Source: RUG100 sp050953405 (GTDB lineage: Bacteria; Bacillota; Clostridia; Peptostreptococcales; Anaerovoracaceae). Taken from it: a stretch of 64,000 nt of DNA. Each line of letters opens with the position of its first letter. Within the stretch, counting starts at the first letter, position 1. The position numbers and the translations under genes are program-made. Of this stretch, positions 1 to 7,782 are shown one piece after another. The notes below the pieces were generated by a model. That model had not been told where the DNA came from. It searched no databases and saw only the letters and a program-made list of their open reading frames with translations. The stretch covers positions 372,001-436,000 of the forward strand of contig JBMNMP010000001.1 in assembly GCA_050953405.1 (NCBI GenBank), written 5' to 3'.

Positions 1-350
1 AACCGCCCATCAGCGTCTCCACGGCAGAAGCTTATCGGGGGGTCGATGAGTGCACTATAACGGAGCGCCCGGACGTCGCGGCACAGGTCGCGGCGATACG
101 AAAAAAAGATGTAAAACAGGTGTATTCGAATATGGTCAATGTACTTGAAAATTACACTTTGAAAAGGTATTATATAGTCATGTATACAAAGAACAAGATG
201 CGGGAAGTCGCTGACAGTGCGGCTGTTCTCATGAGCGGCAGCGGCCCGACAGTGTTCGCTTTGACAGATGACCCAGAGGAGAAAAAGCGTATTTTTGAGG
301 CCTTGAAGTCAGTCAATAAAGAGACCTACAGCACAGAGACTGCAGGATGA
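1..350 (+). CDS. ispE: 4-diphosphocytidyl-2-C-methyl-D-erythritol kinase, C-terminal part
   Basis: Partial gene: the reading frame is open from the left edge (first full codon at base 3) and ends with TGA at 348-350. About 115 C-terminal residues are visible. The glycine-rich motif MSGSGPTVFAL near the end is the GHMP-kinase C-terminal motif, and its exact form together with the upstream PxxxVSTAEAY segment fits IspE. Known role: ATP-dependent phosphorylation of CDP-methylerythritol in the cytoplasmic non-mevalonate isoprenoid pathway. A GntR regulator follows after 12 bases, an order common in Clostridia, so the two are probably co-transcribed. The N-terminal half lies outside the window, so completeness cannot be judged. 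Confidence 0.85.
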   Translation, partial: PPISVSTAEAYRGVDECTITERPDVAAQVAAIRKKDVKQVYSNMVNVLENYTLKRYYIVMYTKNKMREVADSAAVLMSGSGPTVFALTDDPEEKKRIFEALKSVNKETYSTETAG

Positions 351-362
351 AAGGAAATCGAT

Positions 363-1022
363 ATGCTCAACCTCGATATTAAGAACCACAGGCCACTGCG
401 TGAAATCGTGTATGAAGAACTGAAAATGCAGATCTTGAAAGGTGAGATCTCCCCCGGCACCCGGATGATGGAAGTCGAGATGGCGGAGGAAATGGGCGTT
501 TCGCGTACTCCCATCAGGGAGGCGATCCGAAAGCTGGAAAAGGAAGGCCTGGTGACTATCGAGCCGCGGCGCGGAGCGTATGCTTCGGAGGTGTCCCGCA
601 AGGATATGATCGAGACTCTGGAAGTTAGGCAGAACATGGAAGGCCTGGCGGCTTACTATGCGGCTACCAGGATGGATGAAGAGCACCGGAACCGGATGCA
701 CGAGGCGGCCGGAAAATTCGATGAGGCGGTCGAGGAAGGCAACACCGTGGAGATGATCAGCAACGATACCACATTCCACCATCTGATAGTTGAGGGCGCG
801 GACAACAGGATCCTGGTCCACATGGTGGAACAGCTGCAGGAAATGGTGCTCAGGTTCAGATATCTCTACTACGATACTTTCAAACGCGGTGAGAAGATGC
901 CGACGGAGCATCATGCGATCATGGAGGCCATCGACAGGGGCGATGCGGACGGAGCCCGGGAGGCGGCCGACATACACATAGAAAGACTCAAACAGATGAT
1001 CCGCGAGGATTTCCCGGTATGA
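363..1022 (+). CDS. GntR family transcriptional regulator with FCD domain
   Basis: 219 residues. Residues about 10-75 form a GntR winged helix (AEEMGVSRTPIREAIRKLEK, then a wing around EPRRGAYAS). Residues about 80-215 form an all-helical FCD effector domain with the usual metal/ligand residues (DTTFHH, EHHAIM, ADIHIERL). The family senses small carboxylates or sugar acids and represses nearby metabolic genes; the effector here is unknown. It starts 12 bases after ispE behind a GGAAATCG ribosome-binding site, so it is probably translated from the ispE transcript. It is followed by a strong hairpin terminator. The family call is secure; the regulon is not visible. Confidence 0.88.
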   Translation: MLNLDIKNHRPLREIVYEELKMQILKGEISPGTRMMEVEMAEEMGVSRTPIREAIRKLEKEGLVTIEPRRGAYASEVSRKDMIETLEVRQNMEGLAAYYAATRMDEEHRNRMHEAAGKFDEAVEEGNTVEMISNDTTFHHLIVEGADNRILVHMVEQLQEMVLRFRYLYYDTFKRGEKMPTEHHAIMEAIDRGDADGAREAADIHIERLKQMIREDFPV

Positions 1023-1040
1023 TAGATAAATATGGCATTC

Positions 1041-1070
1041 AAAAACGGAGGCTGCCAGCCTCCGTTTTTA
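1041..1070. terminator. Bidirectional intrinsic terminator
   Basis: A 13-bp perfect stem (AAAAACGGAGGCT / AGCCTCCGTTTTT) with a 3-4 base loop has A and T tracts on both sides. It can end the ispE-gntR transcript on the plus strand and the convergent HtrA gene on the minus strand. Confidence 0.9.
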
Positions 1071-1107
1071 CTATATATATGTATACGCGTTCATACGCGG
1101 GTGGTCA

Positions 1108-2127
1108 CTACCAGCCGAACATGTTGAAGAGGTCGCCGAGACCGCCGTCATTGTAGCCGTTGCCGTTATCATACTGCTGGCTGTTGTCGGTGCTGTTGTT
1201 CTGGTCCTGAGTGGTGGTGGAGTCGCCCTTGCCCTTCATGATGTTGCTGGCGGATTTCGCCGCTACATTGATGGGGATGGCAAAGCCGAGACCTTCAACG
1301 TTTTCGCCCGAGGATTTGGCTACTACGAGCCCTATCAGCTGGCCGTCACCGTTGAACATGCCGCCGCCCGAGTTGCCCGGGTTGACCGAAGCGTCGGTCT
1401 GGATCAGTTCCATGGTCTGGTTCTCCAGGGTTATCTTCCTGTTGGTGGCACTGATGATGCCTGCGGAAACGCTGCCGCCCAGTGTTCCCAGCGGATTGCC
1501 GATGACGACCGCCATGTCTCCTACATCTATCTGATCGGAGTTGCCATAAGTCACCGCCTTCAACCTGGTGGCGTTGATCTTGAGTACGGCTACATCGTTT
1601 TCTGAATCAACGCCGACGACCTTAGCCTTGTAGCTCTTGCCATCGACCTTTACTGTGATGTTGCTGGCGCCGGATATCACGTGGTTGTTGGTCATGATAT
1701 AGCCGTTGCTCTTGATGACGACGCCGGAGCCTGCACCCTGAGTGACATACTCACCTACCCAGCCGCCCTGTTCGCTGCTTTCCGTGGTGATCTCGACTAC
1801 AGAGTCCTTTACCTTGGCGTTGATATCCTGTACCGTCATCTTGCTGTTTGTAGCATTTTCCAGTTTGTATCCCGTGCCGGTGATCTTGCTGCTCGATGAA
1901 GTCCCGCTGCCAGTGTAGTAGTTCGCCAGGGTCATTCCTCCAAAGCTGATCAGGCTGGCGAGCGCTAAGATGATGACGATCATCAGGATGAACGAGCGTT
2001 TGGTCATCTGAATGATCTTTGGCGGTTTCTTCTGCGGCGGCGGATAGTTATATCCGTAATTGTTGTAGTTATTATAGTTTGGATTATTGAAATCAGAGCT
2101 GCTTCCATATGGGTTACGTGGCCTCAT
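1108..2127 (-). CDS. Membrane-anchored HtrA/DegP-type serine protease without PDZ domain
   Basis: 339 residues with a GGGAGG ribosome-binding site. The first 40 residues are rich in Asn, Tyr and Pro (presumably cytoplasmic), then comes one membrane helix (about 45-68) and an extracytoplasmic trypsin-like domain. The catalytic triad is visible: H149 in TNNHVI, D178 in ENDVAVL, S253 in NPGNSGGGMF. Most DegP/HtrA proteins carry one or two PDZ domains after the protease; here the fold ends near residue 300 and an Asn/Asp/Gly/Gln-rich tail closes with LGDLFNMFGW. Likely envelope protein quality control. Whether the short hydrophobic C-terminus acts as a self-ligand is open. It is convergent with the GntR gene and monocistronic. 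Confidence 0.88.
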   Translation of the reverse strand: MRPRNPYGSSSDFNNPNYNNYNNYGYNYPPPQKKPPKIIQMTKRSFILMIVIILALASLISFGGMTLANYYTGSGTSSSSKITGTGYKLENATNSKMTVQDINAKVKDSVVEITTESSEQGGWVGEYVTQGAGSGVVIKSNGYIMTNNHVISGASNITVKVDGKSYKAKVVGVDSENDVAVLKINATRLKAVTYGNSDQIDVGDMAVVIGNPLGTLGGSVSAGIISATNRKITLENQTMELIQTDASVNPGNSGGGMFNGDGQLIGLVVAKSSGENVEGLGFAIPINVAAKSASNIMKGKGDSTTTQDQNNSTDNSQQYDNGNGYNDGGLGDLFNMFGW

Positions 2128-2309
2128 AAATACCTCCCTTTCTAACGTCTCTAATATATCATACTGTATCTTTGATGTAATGTATGTTAAAATTATATAT
2201 TGAAATTTACCTTAAATAACGAAAAAATCCCCAATCATTAATGGCAGGTGATCCGGAGAGCAGCCGGTCGCCGGCAACCGGCATTTTCGGGGAAAAGCGT
2301 GCCCGGTCA

Positions 2310-2338
2310 TTGACTATGCGGCGGGTACGCAGTATATT
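2310..2338 (+). promoter_or_regulatory. Predicted sigma-A promoter for hslO
   Basis: TTGACT, 17-base spacer, TATATT. The start of transcription would be near 2345, giving a leader of about 175 bases before hslO. The rest of the 2128-2519 gap holds a small GC-rich hairpin (GCCGGT/ACCGGC, about 2263-2283) and the A/T-rich upstream region of the divergent protease gene. I saw no other gene there. Confidence 0.6.
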
Positions 2339-2364
2339 ATCGTTGATGGGCATTGAGATAAGTT

Positions 2365-2523
2365 TTGCGCGGATCCGGCAAATGGAAATACGCAGAGAAA
2401 CACCATAGAATTTTAGTTCACAGATGCATCGAGGATGGTTATGAGGCCTTCAGACAGAGAACAAAAATGGAGGCGCATTTCTTCGCATGTGATGAGGAAG
2501 ATGCAGGAATATATATAAAATGA
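2365..2523 (+). other. Possible small leader ORF overlapping hslO start
   Basis: A TTG-initiated frame of 52 codons ends in TGA that overlaps the hslO start codon (ATGA). An internal ATG lies at 2467. The product would be charged and aromatic (it contains HRCIEDGYEAFRQRTKMEAH). I do not recognise it. The overlap is typical of translational coupling, but there is no clear ribosome-binding site for the TTG, so this may be chance or the tail of a decayed gene. Confidence 0.2.
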
Positions 2524-3440
2524 GCAAAGTACTGGTTGGAATAGACAAAAGCAAATCGTTTCGCTTTTACCTTACGATTACTACGGATATCGTAGAGGAA
2601 GCAAGACGCATACACGACCTGTCGCCTCTGGCTTCGGCCGGACTGGGAAGAGTGCTGACGGCGACGGGCATGATGAGTATAATGATGAAGAACGACAGCG
2701 ACAGGCTGACCGTGCAGTTCAAGGGCGACGGCCCTGCGCGGCAGATCATCGCCTGCGCTTACGGCGACGGCAGGGTGCGCGGCTATATCGCAAACCCGCA
2801 TGTCGATCTGCCGCCCAATGACAAAGGCAAGCTGGATGTGGGAGGCTCGCTGGGAACAGGCGAACTGACGGTTATCCGGGATATCGGTCTCAAGGAACCT
2901 TATTCAGGCACCATAGCGCTGGTGGACGGCGAGATAGCCGACGATCTCACAGCTTATTACTACATCAGCGAGCAGCAGAACACCTCCATCGCTCTGGGCG
3001 TGAAGGTGGGTCGTCAGGAGAAGATCATCGCGGCGGGGGGCATGTTCATCCAGATGCTGCCGGATGCGGATCCGGAATCCGTGGACGCGCTGGAAGTCAT
3101 GCTCAGGGATATGAAGCCGATCACCACCCACGTGGAGCAGACGGTCCTCAGCGGCGCGGGAAAGACGCAGGAAGGGCTGCTGGAGACCATGATGCACGGC
3201 ATCTTCGATGTGATGCCGCAGGACTTTGCTCCGGAAGTGCTGGGATTCAGAGATATCCGCTGGGAGTGCGACTGCAGCAGGGAGCGCATGGCCAGAGCCC
3301 TGATGACTATCGGCCGCAGCGAGCTGGAAGCCATCATAGAGGAAGACGGAGAGGCAGAGCTCGGATGTCAGTTCTGCAGATCGAAGTACCACTTCACAAA
3401 GGAAGAGCTGCAGGAGATCCTGTCACATGTAGGGAGATGA
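2520..3440 (+). CDS. hslO: Hsp33 redox-regulated holdase chaperone
   Basis: 306 residues, the family's usual length. The N-terminal Hsp33 fold (about 1-235) is followed by the zinc-binding redox switch with paired cysteines in WECDCSRERM and GCQFCRSKYHF near the C-terminus. Known role: under oxidative stress the zinc centre is oxidised and the protein becomes a cytoplasmic holdase for unfolding proteins. It is preceded by a good sigma-A promoter at 2310-2338. A DUF1934 protein follows four bases downstream, so they form one transcript. Confidence 0.95.
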   Translation: MSKVLVGIDKSKSFRFYLTITTDIVEEARRIHDLSPLASAGLGRVLTATGMMSIMMKNDSDRLTVQFKGDGPARQIIACAYGDGRVRGYIANPHVDLPPNDKGKLDVGGSLGTGELTVIRDIGLKEPYSGTIALVDGEIADDLTAYYYISEQQNTSIALGVKVGRQEKIIAAGGMFIQMLPDADPESVDALEVMLRDMKPITTHVEQTVLSGAGKTQEGLLETMMHGIFDVMPQDFAPEVLGFRDIRWECDCSRERMARALMTIGRSELEAIIEEDGEAELGCQFCRSKYHFTKEELQEILSHVGR

Positions 3441-3444
3441 TGTC

Positions 3445-3873
3445 ATGAAGAAGATAAGATTGAAGATAAAAGGCACATACATATATGAAGACACCGAAGA
3501 AGATCAGATGGAACTGGTGACCGAGGGCAAGCTGTACAGCTACGGCGACCTGATCTATCTGACTTATGATGAGAGCGAAATGTCGGGGCTCAAGGGCTGC
3601 AAGACGAGGCTCACGCTGGACGGCCAGACAGTGAGCATGACCAGACGCGGTTCCTCTGTGGGCATCGACACGGAGATACATTTTGAAAAAGGCAAGAGAT
3701 ATTCCGGATACTACGATACACCTTACGGCCCGGTAGAGATGGAAGTGCTGACGAATGATCTGCACAACAACGTGACTGCCGAGGGGACGGGCAATGTTGA
3801 AATCGACTACGATGTCAGTCTCAAGGGAGTCTCCGAGAGCCGCAGCAGGTTGAACATTGAGATTCTGCAGTAG
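3445..3873 (+). CDS. DUF1934 family beta-barrel protein (YwiB-like)
   Basis: 142 residues, cytoplasmic. It starts MKKIRLKIKGTYIYED and alternates beta strands throughout, with conserved TEGKLY, YLTYDESEMSG and a C-terminal YDVSLKG segment, typical of DUF1934. The family has a calycin-like barrel fold and no assigned reaction. Four-base spacing behind hslO and the following small membrane protein and DUF1846 gene suggest a housekeeping operon. Family call from remembered sequence pattern. Confidence 0.75.
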   Translation: MKKIRLKIKGTYIYEDTEEDQMELVTEGKLYSYGDLIYLTYDESEMSGLKGCKTRLTLDGQTVSMTRRGSSVGIDTEIHFEKGKRYSGYYDTPYGPVEMEVLTNDLHNNVTAEGTGNVEIDYDVSLKGVSESRSRLNIEILQ

Positions 3874-3899
3874 ATGGGATGCGGCAGGAGGCGAGAAAA

Positions 3900-3998
3900 A
3901 TGCATGTAAGCAAAAAAATGATCAGGGTCATCTGCATCGTGTTGTGCGTGGCACTCGTGGTGACTATGGGCCTGTATATCGGATTCACTCTTAGCTGA
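3900..3998 (+). CDS. Small single-pass membrane protein (32 aa)
   Basis: A short reading frame, MHVSKKMIRVICIVLCVA followed by further hydrophobic residues and ending GFTLS, with a good AGGAGG ribosome-binding site 8 bases upstream. It is a basic N-terminus plus one membrane helix and nothing else. It sits between the DUF1934 and DUF1846 genes and its stop is 14 bases before the next start, so it is probably part of the operon. Tiny proteins of this shape exist in Firmicutes (for example Prli42-like), but I cannot claim homology. Confidence 0.6.
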   Translation: MHVSKKMIRVICIVLCVALVVTMGLYIGFTLS

Positions 3999-4012
3999 GA
4001 TGAGGAGGAAAA

Positions 4013-5527
4013 ATGAAAAAGATCGGGTTTGATGCTGAGAAGTACCTCGAAGAGCAGTCGAAGTACATCAAAGAGAGGATCAATGAGGGCGATGGAGAGC
4101 GGCTCTATCTTGAGTTCGGCGGCAAGCTGGTGCAGGACAAGCACGCTATGCGCGTGTTGCCCGGATTCGACGAAAATGCAAAGATTGAACTGCTGCACAG
4201 GCTGCGCGATGACATGGAGATAATAATCTGCGTGTACGCCGGTGATATCGCGACCAACAAGACGCGCCAGGATTTCGGGATCACTTATGACCTCGAAGTA
4301 CTGCGTATCATCGACATGTTCCGCAAGTATGATCTTGAGATCAACAGCGTTGTGGTCACCAGATATGAGGACAACACTGCGGTCGATATGTTCATAAACC
4401 GTCTGGAACGCAGAGGTATCCGTACATACAAGCACAGATTCACCAAGGGCTACCCCACGGACGTGGAGACAATAGTCAGCGATGAAGGATACGGTGCCAA
4501 CCCTTATATCGAGGTCACCAAACCGCTGGTGATCGTGAACGGCCCCGGCGGCGGCAGCGGCAAACTGGCCACCTGCCTGTCGCAGCTGTACCACGACTAC
4601 AAGCGGGGGACCAAGGCCCGTTACGCAAAATTCGAGACCTTCCCGATCTGGAACCTGCCTCTAAAGCACCCGGTCAACGTGGCTTATGAGGCGGCAACGG
4701 CCGATCTGAAAGACGTAAACATGATAGACTCTTTCCACCTGGAAGCTTACGGGGAGACCACGGTCAACTACAACCGCGACCTCGAAGTGTTCCCCGTGAT
4801 GAAGAGGATCATCGAAAAGATAACCGGCGAGGAAGCCGAGTACAAATCGCCTACCGACATGGGCGTCAACCGTGCGGGATTCTGCATCACTGATGATGAG
4901 GTCTGCCGTGAAGCTGCCTGCCAGGAGGTCATACGCAGGTATTTCATCGCTCAGGTCGACTACAAAAAGGGAAAGGTCACCGCGGATATCGCGGAGCGCT
5001 GCAAGCTGCTGATGGACGAGCTGGATCTTCTGGAGACCGATCGTGCTGTCGTTGAGCCTGCGCGCCGGTATGCGGAGGAAAAGCGCGAGTCTGAGGAGTG
5101 CGATGAAAACGTGGTCATTATAGCGCTGGAGCTGCCGAACGGACACATAGTGACCGGGCGCAGTTCGGACCGCATGGTGGCCGCTGCTGCTGTGCTCCTG
5201 AACGGCATCAAGCTGATGGCAGGTCTGGCGGACGATATGCACCTGATCTCACCGTTCATACTCTCGGATATACAGAGCCTGAAGACGGATATTCTGAGGC
5301 AGGAGACCAGCAGTCTCAACGCGGAGGAGATCCTCACGGCACTGATCATCTCGGCGGCTACAAACCCCAGTGCGGAAGTCGCTGCCGAAAAGCTGAAGGA
5401 GCTCTCGGGCTGCCGGGCGCACTGCACGGCGATACTCTCCGACAAGGACGAGCGTACGCTGAAGGCGCTGGGCATAGATGTCACATGCGATGCGGAGTAT
5501 GTGACCAACAACCTGTATTTTAACTAA
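4013..5527 (+). CDS. DUF1846 domain-containing protein
   Basis: 504 residues, the usual family length, with an AGGAGG site 6 bases before the ATG. The N-terminus MKKIGFDAEKYLEEQS and the FGGKLVQDKHAMRVLPGF segment are characteristic of DUF1846. A glycine-rich loop NGPGGGSGK near residue 180 resembles a nucleotide-binding P-loop. The family is widespread in Firmicutes, cytoplasmic and structurally characterised, but without a proven reaction. It is the fourth gene of the hslO operon; an AEC transporter follows after 23 bases. Confidence 0.85.
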   Translation: MKKIGFDAEKYLEEQSKYIKERINEGDGERLYLEFGGKLVQDKHAMRVLPGFDENAKIELLHRLRDDMEIIICVYAGDIATNKTRQDFGITYDLEVLRIIDMFRKYDLEINSVVVTRYEDNTAVDMFINRLERRGIRTYKHRFTKGYPTDVETIVSDEGYGANPYIEVTKPLVIVNGPGGGSGKLATCLSQLYHDYKRGTKARYAKFETFPIWNLPLKHPVNVAYEAATADLKDVNMIDSFHLEAYGETTVNYNRDLEVFPVMKRIIEKITGEEAEYKSPTDMGVNRAGFCITDDEVCREAACQEVIRRYFIAQVDYKKGKVTADIAERCKLLMDELDLLETDRAVVEPARRYAEEKRESEECDENVVIIALELPNGHIVTGRSSDRMVAAAAVLLNGIKLMAGLADDMHLISPFILSDIQSLKTDILRQETSSLNAEEILTALIISAATNPSAEVAAEKLKELSGCRAHCTAILSDKDERTLKALGIDVTCDAEYVTNNLYFN

Positions 5528-5550
5528 AGAAAGGATCGTACTGAATACGT

Positions 5551-6498
5551 ATGTATGGAAAGTATTTTGTCCTCTTCGCGATCATGCTGACCGGCTATGT
5601 GATGCGGAAGACAAATTTCATAAACGATGCAATGAACGATGGATTGAATAAATTCATCGTTTATTTTGCTTATCCGTGCCTTCTGGTGGTCAACATCGGA
5701 GAGCTGAGAATGAGCAGAGACATGGTCTTTGATTTCATCCTCATGCTGGTACTGACGTGTGCCCTTTTCGCGCTCTACGCGCTGATCTCGCACCTCTATT
5801 CGGTGCTCAGGCACATACCGAGGAGGGTCTCCAACGTGGCGGAGCTTTCCATGTCTTCACCGAACAACGGCTTTATGGGGTTCCCGGTGGCCCTGATATT
5901 CTTCGGGCAGCAGGGTCTTTTGCTGATGATGGCACACAGCGTGGCCCTGAACATCTATCTCTTCTCGTACGGCCTGATCTGCCTCAGGCGCAACAACCCG
6001 CAGAAGAGCGGACCCACGTTCAGATCGGTGATGGAACGCGTGGTCAAGATCATAATAAACCCGAATCTGGTAGCCGTTTATGTCGGATTTGCCGTCAGCC
6101 TGCTCCAGATACCACTGGACAACCCGGTCGGCGAATATCTCACGGATATAGGCAATGTATCCACGCCCATGGCCATGGTGTTCATCGGTTCGTCGCTGGT
6201 TGGCAGCAAATTCTCAGAGATGCTCAAGAACCGCATAGTCTGGGGATCCACCATAATCAAGCTGATACTGCTGCCGGCAATCACTGCTCTGATCGTGGCC
6301 TTCCTGCCGATACCGGCTCTGATGAAGGCGAGCCTGGTGCTGGGATGCTGTTTCCCGGCGGCGGCTACGGTGTCCATGCTGGCACAGCAGGAAAAGCAGA
6401 ATGAAGAGGTCGCCAGCCGTATCCTCTTCTTCACCACAGTGCTCTCGATGGGCACTATTCCTCTCTCTGTGCAGCTGCTGCAGATGTGGCTCTTCTGA
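5551..6498 (+). CDS. AEC family transporter (auxin-efflux-carrier fold)
   Basis: 315 residues, hydrophobic, with about ten membrane segments in the two five-helix halves of the AEC/bile-acid-symporter fold. A conserved segment around MSSPNNGFMGFPVA (about 100-113) is the family's first unwound helix region, and STPMAMVFIGSSL in the second half is its partner. Bacterial members move malate, malonate or other organic acids; the substrate here is unknown. It lies 23 bases after DUF1846 with a weak AAAGGATCG site. The gap after it (6499-6681) holds a promoter for hbd and no gene. Confidence 0.85.
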   Translation: MYGKYFVLFAIMLTGYVMRKTNFINDAMNDGLNKFIVYFAYPCLLVVNIGELRMSRDMVFDFILMLVLTCALFALYALISHLYSVLRHIPRRVSNVAELSMSSPNNGFMGFPVALIFFGQQGLLLMMAHSVALNIYLFSYGLICLRRNNPQKSGPTFRSVMERVVKIIINPNLVAVYVGFAVSLLQIPLDNPVGEYLTDIGNVSTPMAMVFIGSSLVGSKFSEMLKNRIVWGSTIIKLILLPAITALIVAFLPIPALMKASLVLGCCFPAAATVSMLAQQEKQNEEVASRILFFTTVLSMGTIPLSVQLLQMWLF

Positions 6499-6587
6499 CC
6501 TTTCGGGCCGGGGCGCGGCTGCTGAAAAAGGGAGTCAGGAGGCCCGCCGGCAGGGTGCCGGCAGGGGCGCGAATAACGCCGCCCCTA

Positions 6588-6616
6588 TGGACTTTTTTGC
6601 TTTAACAAGGTATAAT
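6588..6616 (+). promoter_or_regulatory. Predicted sigma-A promoter for hbd
   Basis: TGGACT, 17-base spacer, perfect TATAAT at 6611-6616. It lies 66 bases before the hbd start, which has an AAGGAGG ribosome-binding site. Confidence 0.55.
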
Positions 6617-6681
6617 AACAGAGACTTCAAGCATTGCAATTGCAATATTTATAAGATTTATCTTTAAGGAGGATACATATC

Positions 6682-7530
6682 ATGAAAAAAATCGGCGTAT
6701 TAGGAACCGGTACTATGGGTGCAGGAATTATCCAGGTGCTGGCAATGAGCGGCTACGATGTAGTTCTGAGGGCAAGAAGACAGACCTCAGTCGACAAGGG
6801 AATAGCCAAAGTTACCAAGAACCTGGAGAAACTGGTTGCTAAGGAAAAGATCACAGCTGAAGATAAGGATGCTATGCTGGGCAGACTGCATGGATCCACT
6901 GAGATCGATATCGTAAAGGACGCTGACCTGATCATCGAAGCAGCTACTGAAAACGCTGAGGCAAAGAAGGCTCTGTTTGCAGAGCTGGATGAGATCTGCA
7001 AGCCGGACACGATCCTGGCTACAAACACATCATCACTTTCGATCACCGAGATCGCATCGGCGACCAAGAGACCGGACAAGGTCATCGGCATGCACTTCTT
7101 CAACCCGGTACCGGTAATGAAGCTGGTTGAGGTTATACAGGGACTGACAACTTCCGATGAAACAAAGAACACCATTCTCGACCTGGCAGCGAAGATGAAC
7201 AAGACATCTGTAGAAGTTGCCGAGGCTCCCGGATTCGTTGTTAACAGGATCCTGATCCCGATGATAAACGAAGCTATCGGCATCTACGCAGAGGGCGTTG
7301 CTGATGCCGAGGGTATCGATACAGCTATGAAACTGGGTGCCAACCACCCGATGGGACCCCTCGCACTGGGCGATCTGATCGGTCTCGACGTAGTTCTGGC
7401 TATCATGGACGTACTCTACACAGAGTTTGGCGATCCGAAGTACAGGGCGCACACTCTGCTGAGAAAGATGGTAAGAGCCGGAAAGCTCGGAAGAAAGAGC
7501 GGCGAAGGCTTTTACAACTACAACAAATAA
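6682..7530 (+). CDS. hbd: 3-hydroxybutyryl-CoA dehydrogenase
   Basis: 282 residues, the standard size. The NAD-binding Rossmann loop GVLGTGTMGAGI is at the N-terminus. The family signature is GMHFFNPVPVMKLVEVI, with the catalytic His in HFFNP, and the C-terminal helical domain ends GRKSGEGFYNYNK. It reduces acetoacetyl-CoA to 3-hydroxybutyryl-CoA in clostridial butyrate or amino-acid fermentation. The usual partners (thl, crt, bcd, etfAB) are not adjacent: the gene stands alone between its own promoter and a strong terminator. Codon use looks optimised (CTG, AAG, GAA), consistent with high expression. Confidence 0.95.
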   Translation: MKKIGVLGTGTMGAGIIQVLAMSGYDVVLRARRQTSVDKGIAKVTKNLEKLVAKEKITAEDKDAMLGRLHGSTEIDIVKDADLIIEAATENAEAKKALFAELDEICKPDTILATNTSSLSITEIASATKRPDKVIGMHFFNPVPVMKLVEVIQGLTTSDETKNTILDLAAKMNKTSVEVAEAPGFVVNRILIPMINEAIGIYAEGVADAEGIDTAMKLGANHPMGPLALGDLIGLDVVLAIMDVLYTEFGDPKYRAHTLLRKMVRAGKLGRKSGEGFYNYNK

Positions 7531-7560
7531 GAGAGCTTTATCGCATAAATCGATTAAAAG

Positions 7561-7583
7561 ATCCCGGGCGTGGAGCCCGGGAT
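7561..7583. terminator. Bidirectional intrinsic terminator
   Basis: ATCCCGGGC / GCCCGGGAT, a 9-bp GC-rich stem with a 5-base loop, followed by TTCTTTATTT on the plus strand and preceded by AAAAG. It separates hbd from the convergent molybdenum-hydroxylase operon. Confidence 0.85.
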
Positions 7584-7587
7584 TTCT

Positions 7588-7782
7588 TTATTTGTCTTCC
7601 AGTTTTTTCTCTACGTCTGCCATACGGCCGTTGACCAGGTCTTCAGGCAGGCTGATCTGTCCACATTCAGGACAGCGGAGGACTTTGTGGCGAAATGATT
7701 TGCCCAGATATGAAAACTGGGCATCCAGTTCCTTCAATTCTACTTTGCATTTATCACAGATCAGTTTCTGTTCGTTTGCCAT
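7588..7782 (-). CDS. Small zinc-ribbon protein, DVU_1557-like redox protein
   Basis: 64 residues with two CxxC knuckles (CDKCKVEL near the start, CPECGQISLPED in the middle) and a conserved tail NGRMADVEKKLEDK. From memory this matches the family named after Desulfovibrio vulgaris DVU_1557, which lies beside a pyridine nucleotide-disulfide oxidoreductase and an aldehyde oxidoreductase, exactly the neighbours found here. A role in assembly of, or electron transfer to, the Mo enzyme is inference. It overlaps the 3' end of the upstream oxidoreductase gene by 29 bases, so translation is coupled. Confidence 0.65.
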   Translation of the reverse strand: MANEQKLICDKCKVELKELDAQFSYLGKSFRHKVLRCPECGQISLPEDLVNGRMADVEKKLEDK

